Of a stretch of 39,908 nt of DNA, positions 24,128 through 34,082 are shown one piece after another. Below the pieces are notes generated by a model, which was not told where the DNA came from, made no database searches, and saw nothing but the letters and a program-made list of their open reading frames with translations. Numbering within the stretch: the first letter of the stretch is position 1; each line of letters opens with the position of its first letter. This stretch comes from Tissierellales bacterium. Its GTDB lineage: Bacteria; Bacillota; Clostridia; Tissierellales; Tissierellaceae. The position numbers were made by a program, and so were the translations under genes. The stretch covers positions 1 to 39,908 of the forward strand of contig JASLAT010000004.1 in assembly GCA_030146915.1 (NCBI GenBank). The letters are read 5' to 3'.

Positions 24128-25518
24128 TCACAATCTCCCCTTGGTAAAATAACTGTAACTATAGTTCCTTTTCCTAATTCTGATTTAATATACAGTTTAC
24201 CTCTATGTAAACTTACAATTTCATCACATATAGATAAACCTATTCCAGTATGAGATTTACTACTAGTTCCTTTGTAAAATTTTTCTTTAACATTAGGTAG
24301 CTCATCATCAGCTATACCACTACCATTATCTATAACCTTTATTATCAAATTCTCATCTTTCAAATAGCTTTGTAAAGTTACATCTGATCCATCTGATGAA
24401 AACTTAAATGCATTATCTAATAAATTTAATAAGACTTGCTTTAGCCTATCCTTATCACCAATCAAGTATCCTAAATCCATTTTTTTTTCTAATATTAAAT
24501 TGATACCTTGCAATTTAGCAATAGGACTTAATTGCCTATATATATTTTTTAATACTTCATCTACATTAAACTTATTTTTTCTTAATGAAATATCCCCTGA
24601 TACAAATCTTGAAAAATCTAAAAGTTCTTCTAACATATCTGATAATCGATCGCTTTCTTCTTCTATAATACCTAGACCCTCTAGTATTATATCTTTATCC
24701 ATACTATCATCCTGGAGAGTTATAGCCCATCCTTTAATAGATGTAAGGGGTGTCTTAAGTTCATGAGATATAGAAGATATAAACTCTGTCTTTAAGGCTT
24801 CTTTTTTTAATATCTCCTCAGCCATGTAATTTATAGTATCTGAAAGCTTGCCTATTTCATCATCTAAGCTTACATCACTTCTAATATCTAATTGTCCATC
24901 CGCCATTTTTTCAGCTGCCTCTGTTACTCTCTCTAACGGTCTAACTATACTATTAGCTAAAAAATAAGCTACAATTCCTGAAATTAAAATAACTATTCCA
25001 CCAAGAGATATTAATATCAAGGCTAGATTATTTATCAGGTTTTTAGTAGCCTGCATAGAACTTGTAAACCTTAGGATACCAACTATCTTTCCCTTTGAAA
25101 TTATTGGTCTAGATATCCTCATAACTTCACCATTATAATAATCTGTATGACCTATCCAAACTCCCTTTTCTCCTGATTGTGCTTTTTTTAAATCACTGGT
25201 TAATTGTGTATTTTCACTATTTTCTCCAACAGAATCCAAAAGTTTATCTCCATTTAAATTAAAAACTTGTATTTGTGCTGTTGTTTGATTCCAAAAAAGG
25301 TCTATATCATCTATGATTATATCTGATAAGTTTGATACCTCTAAATATTTTTCTAGATAGTCTATTGAAAACTTTAATTGATTATCTAATAACTCTTCAA
25401 TATTTCTATAATAATAATGCCTTATACCACTAATAAGAAAAAAATCCAATATTAGTACTGTTATTATTATTATTAACATAAAATTTTTTACTAGTCTTGA
25501 CTTTATACTATATCTCAT
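24124..25518 (-). CDS. Sensor histidine kinase
   Basis: A 464-residue membrane kinase. TM1 spans about 11-31 and TM2 about 162-188, enclosing an extracytoplasmic sensor of about 130 residues. Then come a HAMP domain (about 190-242, VRPLERVTEAAEKMADG), HisKA with SISHELKTPLTS (phosphoacceptor His252), and an HATPase domain with an N box (LLNLLDNAFKF), G1 (DNGSGIAD) and G2 (HTGIGLSI). Topology resembles the WalK/PhoR/CssS group. The start is an ATG 11 bases after the regulator gene, and the lipoprotein gene overlaps its end. The ligand cannot be read from sequence; neighbours point to the cell envelope. Confidence 0.92.
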   Translation of the reverse strand: MRYSIKSRLVKNFMLIIIITVLILDFFLISGIRHYYYRNIEELLDNQLKFSIDYLEKYLEVSNLSDIIIDDIDLFWNQTTAQIQVFNLNGDKLLDSVGENSENTQLTSDLKKAQSGEKGVWIGHTDYYNGEVMRISRPIISKGKIVGILRFTSSMQATKNLINNLALILISLGGIVILISGIVAYFLANSIVRPLERVTEAAEKMADGQLDIRSDVSLDDEIGKLSDTINYMAEEILKKEALKTEFISSISHELKTPLTSIKGWAITLQDDSMDKDIILEGLGIIEEESDRLSDMLEELLDFSRFVSGDISLRKNKFNVDEVLKNIYRQLSPIAKLQGINLILEKKMDLGYLIGDKDRLKQVLLNLLDNAFKFSSDGSDVTLQSYLKDENLIIKVIDNGSGIADDELPNVKEKFYKGTSSKSHTGIGLSICDEIVSLHRGKLYIKSELGKGTIVTVILPRGDCE

Positions 25519-25529
25519 AACACCCTACC

Positions 25530-26201
25530 TTAGCTCCACTTATAACCTATTCCCCAAACAGTTTTTATATATTCTGGCTTACTAGGATGATCTTCTATTT
25601 TTGACCTTAATCTTCTTATATTTACATCAACAATTTTAGTATCTCCTACATATTCGTATCCCCAAACCAAATCTAAAAGTTCATCTCTTGTAAAGGCTCT
25701 TTTAGGATTTTCTAAAAATAATTTCATTAATTTATATTCTGTAGGTGTTAAATTAATAATTTCATTATTCTTAGAAAAAGTTTTAGAATATCCATCAATG
25801 CTAAAAGGTGGAAAAGTTAAAATCTTATTTTTTCTTTCAGGAATTCTTCTTAATAATGACTCAACCCTTAATACCAGCTCTTTTGGATTAAAAGGTTTTG
25901 TCATATAATCATCAGCCCCATATTCTAATCCTTTTATCTTATCAATGTCTTGACTCTTAGCTGTAAGCATTATTATGCCTAACCTATCTCCTTTATCCCT
26001 TAAAAGCTTACAGACCTTATAGCCACCAATTCCTGGTAACATAAGGTCTAATACAACTAAATCTATATTTTCATTATCATATATCTCAATAGCATCTTCT
26101 CCTGTTGACGACTCTATAACGTTAAATCCTTCTCTTTCTAAATTTATTTTTATAAACTTCCTTATGGATTTTTCATCTTCTACTACTAAAATATTTCTCA
26201 T
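25530..26201 (-). CDS. OmpR/PhoB-type response regulator
   Basis: A 223-residue DNA-binding regulator. The receiver domain (1-118) has acidic residues E8, D9 and E10, phosphoacceptor Asp52 (VVLDLMLPG), a conserved Thr in MLTAKSQD and the Lys in MTKPF. The winged-helix domain (about 130-223) shows LTPTEYKLMKLFLE, VDVNIRRLRSKIE and TVWGIGYKW. It lies between the deacetylase gene (9 bases upstream) and its cognate kinase (11 bases downstream). The regulon is unknown; autoregulation from a promoter before the deacetylase gene is plausible. Confidence 0.93.
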   Translation of the reverse strand: MRNILVVEDEKSIRKFIKINLEREGFNVIESSTGEDAIEIYDNENIDLVVLDLMLPGIGGYKVCKLLRDKGDRLGIIMLTAKSQDIDKIKGLEYGADDYMTKPFNPKELVLRVESLLRRIPERKNKILTFPPFSIDGYSKTFSKNNEIINLTPTEYKLMKLFLENPKRAFTRDELLDLVWGYEYVGDTKIVDVNIRRLRSKIEDHPSKPEYIKTVWGIGYKWS

Positions 26202-26210
26202 ATTATCTAC

Positions 26211-27134
26211 CTACTCTAAATATTCATACAAAGTTTTAAATTCATAACCATTGTCTTTTAAATACTGTATAGAATCTGATAAGGAGTCAACTGTTGTTCT
26301 TTTAGCATCTGTATCATGCATTAAAATAACAACCTTCCTTTGTCCTCCAACAGTACTTTTTAATCTGTTTAATAAATGTGCAGCTGATAAGTTATGACCC
26401 TCAGCATCACCATTTAAAGCATTCCAGTTAAAACTTTTATATCCATATTCTCTTGCTATATCTGCATATTGATTTTTCTTTTTACCAAATTCTCCACCTG
26501 GAAATCTCAATAAATCCGTTTCAAAATCTTCTCCTAATATCCTTTTAAAAGCCTGAGCTGTTTTATTTATATCTGCCATAAAGTTATCAGGACTTGAATA
26601 AAGATATTTATAATCATGGCCATATGAATGATGTCCTATAGCATGTCCTTCTCTATGGACTCTTTGCAGAATCTCAGGATTTGTATCTGCCATTCTACCT
26701 AGTATGAAAAATGTAGCCTTAACATCATGTGCTTTAAGAATATCTAAAATTGCTGGTGTTGATTTTTTAGAAGGACCATCATCAAAAGTTAAATAAGCTA
26801 TTTTTCTTTTATCAGATGTTAAAAACTCCTCTTCCTTTTTCTTTCTTTCAATTTCTTTTTGAACTCTAATTTCCTCTCTAAGTTTTTCAAGCTCTTGTTT
26901 TTTTTCTTCTTCTTCTATCTTTTCTATGCTGCTGTCAATATTATCAATTATAGGACTTTTAAGTACAGTAACAGTCTCATCTCTATCTGCTACAGTCATA
27001 AGTGTACTTTTGTCAAATGAAGAACTTAAATATTTAGCTCTTAGTGAAAAACCTAAAAAAACTACTATAATAATTCCTAGTAATAAAGCCAACCTTCTTA
27101 ACTTTATAATTTTGTCTCTCTCATTTCTGCTCAT
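26211..27134 (-). CDS. Membrane-anchored polysaccharide (peptidoglycan) deacetylase
   Basis: A 307-residue NodB-fold enzyme that removes N-acetyl groups, most likely from peptidoglycan sugars outside the membrane. One membrane segment (about 14-31) is followed by a spacer and a highly charged coiled coil (about 68-105), then the catalytic domain (111-307). Motifs: TFDDGP (116-121; base Asp118 and metal Asp119), HHSYGHD with metal ligands His169 and His173, RFPGG (210-214), and LMHD near 273 for motif 5. All key residues are present. The coiled-coil stalk suggests oligomers or reach into the wall. AAGGGGG and AAGG precede the ATG. A possible promoter on the minus strand (TTGTAT-18-TATAAT) lies in the gap after the ABC exporter. 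Such deacetylases confer lysozyme resistance in other Firmicutes. Confidence 0.88.
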   Translation of the reverse strand: MSRNERDKIIKLRRLALLLGIIIVVFLGFSLRAKYLSSSFDKSTLMTVADRDETVTVLKSPIIDNIDSSIEKIEEEEKKQELEKLREEIRVQKEIERKKKEEEFLTSDKRKIAYLTFDDGPSKKSTPAILDILKAHDVKATFFILGRMADTNPEILQRVHREGHAIGHHSYGHDYKYLYSSPDNFMADINKTAQAFKRILGEDFETDLLRFPGGEFGKKKNQYADIAREYGYKSFNWNALNGDAEGHNLSAAHLLNRLKSTVGGQRKVVILMHDTDAKRTTVDSLSDSIQYLKDNGYEFKTLYEYLE

Positions 27135-27207
27135 CCTTATACCCCCTTTGATTATACTTATATATTAACAGTTTAGATTATAAATAAAGTTACAAAAAAC
27201 ATACAAT

Positions 27208-28932
27208 CTAATCTATAGATCTAAACTGACTTTCATAAAGCTTAGCATATATACCATCTTTACTTAATAACTCTTCATGACTACCTTCTTCTTTTAAACC
27301 TTCTGAGGTTAGAACATATATTTTATCCGCATTCTTTATAGTAGATAATCTATGAGCTATTATTAAGGTGGTTCTATCCTTCGATAAATCATCTAGAGAT
27401 TTTTGTATAGCTATTTCTGTCTCATTATCTAATGCAGAAGTAGCTTCATCTAAAATTAAAATAGGAGGATTTTTCAGAAAAACCCTAGCTATAGAAATCC
27501 TTTGCTTCTGTCCTCCAGATAGTTTAACCCCCTTCTCTCCAATATGAGTATTATAACCATTTGGTAAGCTCATTATATAATCGTGTATACTAGCCCTTTT
27601 TGCTGCTCTTACTATTTCATCATCACTTGCATTCATTTTTCCATATAATATATTTTCTTTTATAGTTCCTGTAAATAAAAATACATCCTGTTGGACTATA
27701 CCTATTTTTTCCCTTAAGTTTTTAATTTCTAGATCTCTAATATCATACCCATCTACATATATTTTACCAGATTCTATTTCATAAAACCTTGGTAGCAAGT
27801 GACATAAAGTACTTTTACCAGCGCCTGATGGTCCTACTAAAGCTGCAGTTTGTCCAGGCTTAATGTCCAAACTTAAGTTATTTAAAACTAAATCTTCTCC
27901 ATCTTTATATTTGAAAGAAACATTTTCAAACTTAATATCACCTTGAACATTCTCAAGTTTAATCGGATTTTCCTTCTCTAAAATATCTGATTTAATATCC
28001 ATTATCTCTATAAATCTTCTAAAACCCGCCATACCTTCTTGATATTGTTCTGCAAAATCTACTAATCTCTTTATAGGTTGCATGAAAAAATTGACATACA
28101 ATGTATAAGCAAACAAATCACCAATATGAATAATATCCTTATAAACAAAATACCCACCTAAACTAATAACTAACAGATTTAAAAAACTAGACATAATTCC
28201 AATTCCAGAAGCAAACTCCGCCATTACCTTGTAAGTTTTTCTCCTAGCTTCTGAAAATTCTTGATTACCCTCTGAGAATTTCTCCACTTCATAATCTTCA
28301 TTAGTAAAAGATTTAGACACTCTTATACCAGAGATACTATTTTCTAACTGAGAATTAATATCTGCCATTTTCACCCTTATAGAACTAAAGGCCTCCATCA
28401 TTTTCTTTCTTCTTCTAGCAACAAAAAATATTATTATTGGTATAAAAGAATATACTATTAAGGTTAGTCTCCATTCTATTCTCATTAATAAGAAAAAAGA
28501 TCCAACTAACATTATGAAAGATATAAATATATCTTCAGGACCATGATGGGCTAGCTCTGTAATATCTCTAAGATCATTTACTATTCTAGACATAATATGA
28601 CCTGTCTCATTATCATCATAAAAACTCAATGGTAAACTTTGAAGGTGTGTAAAAAGATCTTGTCTCATATCATGTTCAATCCTAACACCAAGCAAATGTC
28701 CCCAATAAGCTACTATATAAACACTAATGTATCTTAATATGAATAAAAATATCATTACAACAGACCATTTTACTAGTAAATCCATTCTTCCATTAGGTAT
28801 TATATTATTAATCATACTTCTACTAAATATAGGAAATATTAAATCAAATACTGATATTAATAAAGCAAAAAACATATCAATATAAAAAAGCCTCCTATGT
28901 GGCTTATAATATGAAATAAATCTTTTAAGCAA
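27208..28932 (-). CDS. ABC exporter, fused permease-ATPase
   Basis: A 574-residue half-transporter of the MsbA/BmrA type that should work as a dimer exporting lipids, drugs or peptides. Six membrane segments fall within about 18-310. The ATPase domain (about 335-574) shows GPSGAGKST (Walker A), LSGGQKQRISIARVF (signature), ILILDEATSALD (Walker B) and the H-loop IIAHRLSTI. The start is a TTG with GAGGAGGAG upstream, 27 bases after the stop of the large membrane protein gene, so the two genes may be co-transcribed. Substrate not predictable; a lone homodimeric exporter is most likely, since no partner half lies nearby. Confidence 0.9.
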   Translation of the reverse strand: MLKRFISYYKPHRRLFYIDMFFALLISVFDLIFPIFSRSMINNIIPNGRMDLLVKWSVVMIFLFILRYISVYIVAYWGHLLGVRIEHDMRQDLFTHLQSLPLSFYDDNETGHIMSRIVNDLRDITELAHHGPEDIFISFIMLVGSFFLLMRIEWRLTLIVYSFIPIIIFFVARRRKKMMEAFSSIRVKMADINSQLENSISGIRVSKSFTNEDYEVEKFSEGNQEFSEARRKTYKVMAEFASGIGIMSSFLNLLVISLGGYFVYKDIIHIGDLFAYTLYVNFFMQPIKRLVDFAEQYQEGMAGFRRFIEIMDIKSDILEKENPIKLENVQGDIKFENVSFKYKDGEDLVLNNLSLDIKPGQTAALVGPSGAGKSTLCHLLPRFYEIESGKIYVDGYDIRDLEIKNLREKIGIVQQDVFLFTGTIKENILYGKMNASDDEIVRAAKRASIHDYIMSLPNGYNTHIGEKGVKLSGGQKQRISIARVFLKNPPILILDEATSALDNETEIAIQKSLDDLSKDRTTLIIAHRLSTIKNADKIYVLTSEGLKEEGSHEELLSKDGIYAKLYESQFRSID

Positions 28933-28959
28933 AATTACTCCTCCTCATAATTAAATTAA

Positions 28960-30699
28960 TTAAAAAATATATTGTTTATCAACATAAGAAATATTAAACA
29001 TTAAATAAGATAACATATATATTAGTAATATATTACCGGTGTCATTGATTATATATCCAAATAAAGATACTAATATCAAAGTTTTTATTAGCTTGTTATA
29101 TGAAAATACATTATTTTTTATATATAAGATTTGAAAAAATATTACTATTGAAAAAGGAGGCATTATTGTTAATTTTATTAATTCTTTTAATTTAAATTTT
29201 GCCATATCATACAGTTCACCTAATCCATTATCTATTGTCCTAGATATAATTAAGGTAGCATGAGTTCCATCTCCAGCCTTATAATCAAGATATATATTTA
29301 ATGTAAATAGTAATAAAGCTATTATTATTGATAAGACTAAAAAATTAATACTAAATTTACTATCTAACAAATAATAATAATATACAGTAAATAAGCTAAC
29401 TAAGGAGCTTATAAAGGCTCCGGTATTAACTCCATATTTAGTTGATAAATTTAAAGATGTTAATAATGGTATAAATATTATTAGTATAGTCTTTACCTTT
29501 TTATTTATCATCGACTTTTCTATAATATCTATTGTCAGTATATTACTAGCAAGTAGTACTGCAGCTACACCATTATTAAGACCATAAAATCTTGCTCCAT
29601 AAAATAAGTTATTAAAACCTATATATGAGTTATAAATTATGGACTTTTCAAATATATTTCCAAATGTCAATAATACATATAAAAATATTATATAAAAATT
29701 TAATAGTTTTTTATTATATATAGATAACTCATACAAAATTAAACTCATAGTAAACAGTACAATAATATAAATATATATGTTATTTAAATTAAATAAAGAT
29801 AGAACTAAGCTTGATATTATATTATTCATAGCTACTAAGAATATAACTTTAGCTTTTTTTCTTATACTCTTATAATACTGTCCTAAAAACATCAAAGCAA
29901 CAGACAGGTAAAAAAAACCATGACATAAATAGGCAACTATAAGTAAATTGGTGTTTTTTGTATATATTTTGTCTATAACTTTTAAAGGATCTTCTTTAAA
30001 ATCCACACTATTAAAAGGTTTACCTATGAAATTTTTTTCATTGTAAGCTCCATTACTTTCAGCAAAATCAGCTAAAAAATCTTCTATAGCAACAAATCCT
30101 TCTCTTCTAGTAGACCTACTAGTTAAAACTCCACTATTTTTATTATCTATTTTTACTATCGGTAGTAAAAATCTATTAACATATATATTATTTTCAGAGC
30201 TTATATTTCTAGATAATATATAAATATTTTGAAAACTATTAGATTTAATGATTTCTTTAATCATATCTTTTTCATCATTATCTAGATATACTGCAAGTAA
30301 GCTATTGTACTTGGAATACTTATCTAATTTATTAATATTTTCTAATTTACCTATATATTTAGCATGATCCCCTAACATATATCTTATATTTTTATTTTTA
30401 TTAGAAATATAAGCTATGTTATCTTTACCTGCTATATCTGATAAAGATATATTTTTTTCTTTTCTATTAGTTTTTTTCCCTTGTGATAAGCTTAAATAAT
30501 AAGATTTATCATTATAAGGCTTTCTGGTCTTAATATTTACTAATCCTACCATATATTCATTAATATCTAATTTTTCTATATCATTAAAAGATAACTCTTC
30601 TATAACGATTACTAAATTTCGATCCAAACTTTCTGAAAATACAGTTGTAGAGCTTAATAATATTATAAATAAGAGTATGTAAACTATTCTTTTTTTCAT
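28960..30699 (-). CDS. Large membrane protein with alkaline-phosphatase-like extracellular domain
   Basis: A 579-residue protein. A signal peptide (about 1-23, ending TTVFSES) leads to an extracytoplasmic domain of about 225 residues and then about ten membrane segments from residue 252 to the end. In the outer domain, SGVLTSRSTRREGFVAIEDF (189-208) resembles the L-T-S-x-S-T-R-R-x-G segment of alkaline-phosphatase-superfamily domains in uncharacterised Firmicutes and actinobacterial membrane proteins. GARFYGLNNG and NDTGN in the membrane part also match what I recall of that family. A metal-binding set is not evident, so the catalytic site may be lost. Function unknown, perhaps envelope polymer metabolism. 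It is AT-rich with much Asn, Ile and Lys. It starts after the addA terminator. Confidence 0.65.
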   Translation of the reverse strand: MKKRIVYILLFIILLSSTTVFSESLDRNLVIVIEELSFNDIEKLDINEYMVGLVNIKTRKPYNDKSYYLSLSQGKKTNRKEKNISLSDIAGKDNIAYISNKNKNIRYMLGDHAKYIGKLENINKLDKYSKYNSLLAVYLDNDEKDMIKEIIKSNSFQNIYILSRNISSENNIYVNRFLLPIVKIDNKNSGVLTSRSTRREGFVAIEDFLADFAESNGAYNEKNFIGKPFNSVDFKEDPLKVIDKIYTKNTNLLIVAYLCHGFFYLSVALMFLGQYYKSIRKKAKVIFLVAMNNIISSLVLSLFNLNNIYIYIIVLFTMSLILYELSIYNKKLLNFYIIFLYVLLTFGNIFEKSIIYNSYIGFNNLFYGARFYGLNNGVAAVLLASNILTIDIIEKSMINKKVKTILIIFIPLLTSLNLSTKYGVNTGAFISSLVSLFTVYYYYLLDSKFSINFLVLSIIIALLLFTLNIYLDYKAGDGTHATLIISRTIDNGLGELYDMAKFKLKELIKLTIMPPFSIVIFFQILYIKNNVFSYNKLIKTLILVSLFGYIINDTGNILLIYMLSYLMFNISYVDKQYIF

Positions 30700-30786
30700 A
30701 GATATCTTTCTACCTTCCTATTACATAATTATTTTCTATAAACTTAAGTATAACATATATTTTTTTATATAATATTTAAACTTATT

Positions 30787-30817
30787 AAAAACCTATAGAT
30801 TTTAATCTATAGGTTTT
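30787..30817 (-). terminator. Terminator after addA
   Basis: A long perfect hairpin (30788-30801 with 30804-30817) overlaps the addA stop codon and is followed on the minus strand by TTTTT. It ends the nagZ-addB-addA transcript. Confidence 0.8.
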
Positions 30818-33800
30818 CTCTATTACAAATCTTATAATAATCACAATACTCTTTACAATTTTTTGTTTTATGATAATCTTTTATATCCTCCGTACTTCTA
30901 ACATATTTTGTAAATTCTACTAGTCTCATTATCAGTTCGTCTATCTTATCTTTACTATAATCAATATTTAAATACTCACCAATTTCTAATAATAGAAGTC
31001 CTGATTTTCTAACTTGTTTACTAAACATTTTTTCTACCACATAAACATAAAATAAAATTTGATCTTCATATATTTGGTACATCAAATTTAAAGAATCTTT
31101 ATCTTTAATTCTATTAGTTTTATAATCAACTATATCTACAAAATCATCATAAATGTCAATTCTATCTATTATTCCAGTATAGATTCCCTCACCTATAGAT
31201 AACGAGAAAAATTCCTCCCTTAGCATCTTCCTATCTTCCTTGTAGAAGTCTATAAAATTATCTATATATGAATCTAATTCAATCTTAAGCTCTTCATAAT
31301 TTTCTCCAAAAGACTCAACTACATTCCTAAGAAGACTATCTTTATCGTAACCTTCTCTATATAATTCTGCAAACTTATGAACTATATCTCCTTTTAATAT
31401 TGCGTTCATAGAAGTGTCTTCAAAGTAATAATTATCTGACTTAAACTGATTTTCATCATCCAAATTATCTTTTAACTTCAATATATTATTATAGTAAAAT
31501 TTTCTTTTACAATCTTTAAAATCCATATACTTACTAATACTAAAAAATTCCATAGGATTTAAATCATACTCCTTATCTTCTATAATATATATATCATCTG
31601 TAAGATCTGGACTTTCTTTATAAATACCAAAGTCATTATCTGGGTCCTCTTTAGAAGCGGTCAATGTGGAAATATTTTTTAAATCTAAATCCTCTATGTT
31701 CTCAACTAAAAGTTTCTTATAACCTGAATTATTTCCTTGCATTCCCAAAATTAACATTTCCTCTGCTCTTGTCGTTCCTACATATAAAATTCTTTCTTCT
31801 TCTTTTTCTTCTTTTGTTTTTATATGTTCTTTTAAAAGTTTAGCTAAAGCATTTTTATTTTCAATATCTATAGCTAATCCTATATCTTTAGTATAAGCTA
31901 TTTTAAAACCAGTAGTTACAGGCCTATTAGATAGTTCAGGAAGAATTACAATTGGGAACTCCAAGCCTTTAGACTTGTGTATTGTCATTATTTGCACTCT
32001 ATTCATATCACTTTCAATAAGAGGAAACTCCTCTTCTTCTCTTAAGCTTAAATCTTCTAAATATCTGATTAAATCTATTTGATCTACCTTAAATTCCTGA
32101 TCGTAGTCTTCTATTATTTTTGAAAATTTTACTAGATTTAAATACATTTGCTTACCATTTTCTTGAGATAAAAGAAAATTAGCATAATTAGTCTCTCTTA
32201 TTATAAAACCTAAAAGATCTGAATAGGATTTTTCATTACCTATTAAGTATGACCTCTCATATAATTTTAATATTTCCTTAATCTTTTCACTGCATATAGT
32301 TTCTTTTTCATTATAACTTTCTAATCTATCTTTTATACTTCCTTTATGTTTTAATATACTATAAATTTCTAAGTCAGATAGCCCTATCATAGGTGATCTT
32401 AAAAATCCAATATTAGATATAATATCCTTAGGATTTAATATAGCTTTTAAACTATTAATTAAGTCAAGTATTTCTTGTTTTTTATAAAATCCATCCCCTG
32501 AATAATTATAATGAGGAATATTATAATTCCTTAAAGCTTCCTCATATATTTTATTTCTATTTGCTGATCTAAATAGTATAGCTATATCTCCATAGTCATA
32601 TCCACTTTTTACTAAATTTAAAATTCTTTTAGCAATTAAGTCCGCCTCATATAATTTATGATACTGACTTTTATTCTCTCCAGGTGGAACTTCTAAATCT
32701 GGATTCTCTAATAATTCTACCTGATCGACTTGTAATGCTGGTTTATTAGAGTTTAAGGGATCATATTTTTCTAACATGATATTGGAAAATAAAGTATTTA
32801 CAAAATCCATTATTGGCCCACTTGTTCTATAATTCTCCTTTAAAGTTATTAATTGGCCACCTGTTTTTTTAATGTCTTCAATTGTCTCATAGTAAACATC
32901 TAAATCTCCACCCCTAAAGCCATATATAGACTGTTTTGGATCTCCTACTATGAAAAAATTATTTCTATCCAAAAGTTTGTCACGACTAGCTAGCATATAA
33001 AAAATATCTCTTTGTAGTTTATTAGTATCTTGAAATTCATCAACCATAATGTATTTAAATTTATTTTGATAGAATTTTCTTATTTCAAGATTTTGAAGCA
33101 ATTGATATACTAAAATTTGTAAATCATCATAGTCTAATCCAGCTAAGTCTCTCTTTTTTTCAGTGTATAAGTCATCTATATCTTTTAAAATATCAATTAT
33201 AAGTTCATAATATCTTATATTATATGACTCCATTATTTTGGTAGCATCTATTACAAGTTCCTCTATTTTAACAATTACATCTTCTAATTTTTTTGAACTG
33301 CCCGTAAAGTCTAATAAATAATTTAATATATTTATTAATTCTTCATTACTTGTAATTTCTCTATTTACAAATCTTTCCCAATTCTCATCTTCTGTTAGTT
33401 TATTAACCTTAGCATTTTTTCTGGCATTTTCCATTAATAACAGAAAACTATCTTCTATCTCTTTTAAAATTCCTTCATCTATATTAAAAGTTTCAATTAA
33501 CTTTATATTCTCTACTAAAACTTCCTCCAAGCTTTTAGTAGAATTCCTTATATTTGTATAAGTAGATTTTAAATCATTGACAAGCTCTGATAAATATCTT
33601 ATATCTAAATCTATAAGCATATTTAAAAATTCATTATCTTCATCTATTTTTTTACTTAAAACTATATTTATACTCTCTTCTAACATTTTATTAGAAGTCA
33701 TCTCATCTAAAATCTCAAACGTAGGATCTAAACCCAATTCTATTGTATTCTCTCTTATAATATCTCCACAAAAGCTATGAATAGTTGATATTTTAGCTTT

Positions 33801-34082
33801 ATCCATCTCTCTATATATACGTGACCATTTTTCTGACGAATCTATTTGTTCTCTAATACTTTTTCTTATCCTCTCAATCATTTCCTCTGCAGCTTTTTTA
33901 GTAAAAGTTATAGCAACTATTGACTCTACTTCTTCACCATTTTTTAAATTACCTCTTTTCAATATTTCTATATATCTATTTACTAAAACCATAGTTTTAC
34001 CCGTTCCTGCACCAGCATTTACTACTAAGTTATTATCTATATTCTCTATTGCTAATTTTTGTTCTTTATTAGGACTCACCAA
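30807..34082 (-). CDS. addA: AddA subunit of AddAB helicase-nuclease
   Basis: A 1091-residue UvrD-type helicase with a C-terminal RecB-family nuclease; with AddB it resects double-strand breaks. Motifs in order: GAGTGKT (Walker A, about 20-26), VDEFQDTNKLQRD, GDPKQSIYGFRGGD, ENYRTS, TIHKSKGLEFPIVILP, YVGTTRAEEMLIL; nuclease GIIDRIDI and VDIVDYKTNR. The nuclease domain carries four cysteines: C858 in FKDCKRKFYYN, and C1076, C1080 and C1086 in CKEYCDYYKIC. This is the pattern of AddB/Cas4-type Fe-S nucleases and is not usual for AddA. The start is TTG (GTG one codon later is possible) with GAGGTG upstream, overlapping addB by 14 bases. Confidence 0.92.
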   Translation of the reverse strand: MVSPNKEQKLAIENIDNNLVVNAGAGTGKTMVLVNRYIEILKRGNLKNGEEVESIVAITFTKKAAEEMIERIRKSIREQIDSSEKWSRIYREMDKAKISTIHSFCGDIIRENTIELGLDPTFEILDEMTSNKMLEESINIVLSKKIDEDNEFLNMLIDLDIRYLSELVNDLKSTYTNIRNSTKSLEEVLVENIKLIETFNIDEGILKEIEDSFLLLMENARKNAKVNKLTEDENWERFVNREITSNEELINILNYLLDFTGSSKKLEDVIVKIEELVIDATKIMESYNIRYYELIIDILKDIDDLYTEKKRDLAGLDYDDLQILVYQLLQNLEIRKFYQNKFKYIMVDEFQDTNKLQRDIFYMLASRDKLLDRNNFFIVGDPKQSIYGFRGGDLDVYYETIEDIKKTGGQLITLKENYRTSGPIMDFVNTLFSNIMLEKYDPLNSNKPALQVDQVELLENPDLEVPPGENKSQYHKLYEADLIAKRILNLVKSGYDYGDIAILFRSANRNKIYEEALRNYNIPHYNYSGDGFYKKQEILDLINSLKAILNPKDIISNIGFLRSPMIGLSDLEIYSILKHKGSIKDRLESYNEKETICSEKIKEILKLYERSYLIGNEKSYSDLLGFIIRETNYANFLLSQENGKQMYLNLVKFSKIIEDYDQEFKVDQIDLIRYLEDLSLREEEEFPLIESDMNRVQIMTIHKSKGLEFPIVILPELSNRPVTTGFKIAYTKDIGLAIDIENKNALAKLLKEHIKTKEEKEEERILYVGTTRAEEMLILGMQGNNSGYKKLLVENIEDLDLKNISTLTASKEDPDNDFGIYKESPDLTDDIYIIEDKEYDLNPMEFFSISKYMDFKDCKRKFYYNNILKLKDNLDDENQFKSDNYYFEDTSMNAILKGDIVHKFAELYREGYDKDSLLRNVVESFGENYEELKIELDSYIDNFIDFYKEDRKMLREEFFSLSIGEGIYTGIIDRIDIYDDFVDIVDYKTNRIKDKDSLNLMYQIYEDQILFYVYVVEKMFSKQVRKSGLLLLEIGEYLNIDYSKDKIDELIMRLVEFTKYVRSTEDIKDYHKTKNCKEYCDYYKICNRENL

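Noticed and set aside
27135..27207. Terminator or riboswitch between the ABC exporter and the deacetylase gene
   Set aside because: Only short imperfect AT-rich repeats (AGATTAGATT and an ATCTATAGAT palindrome) are present; no stable hairpin with a T-run is seen.
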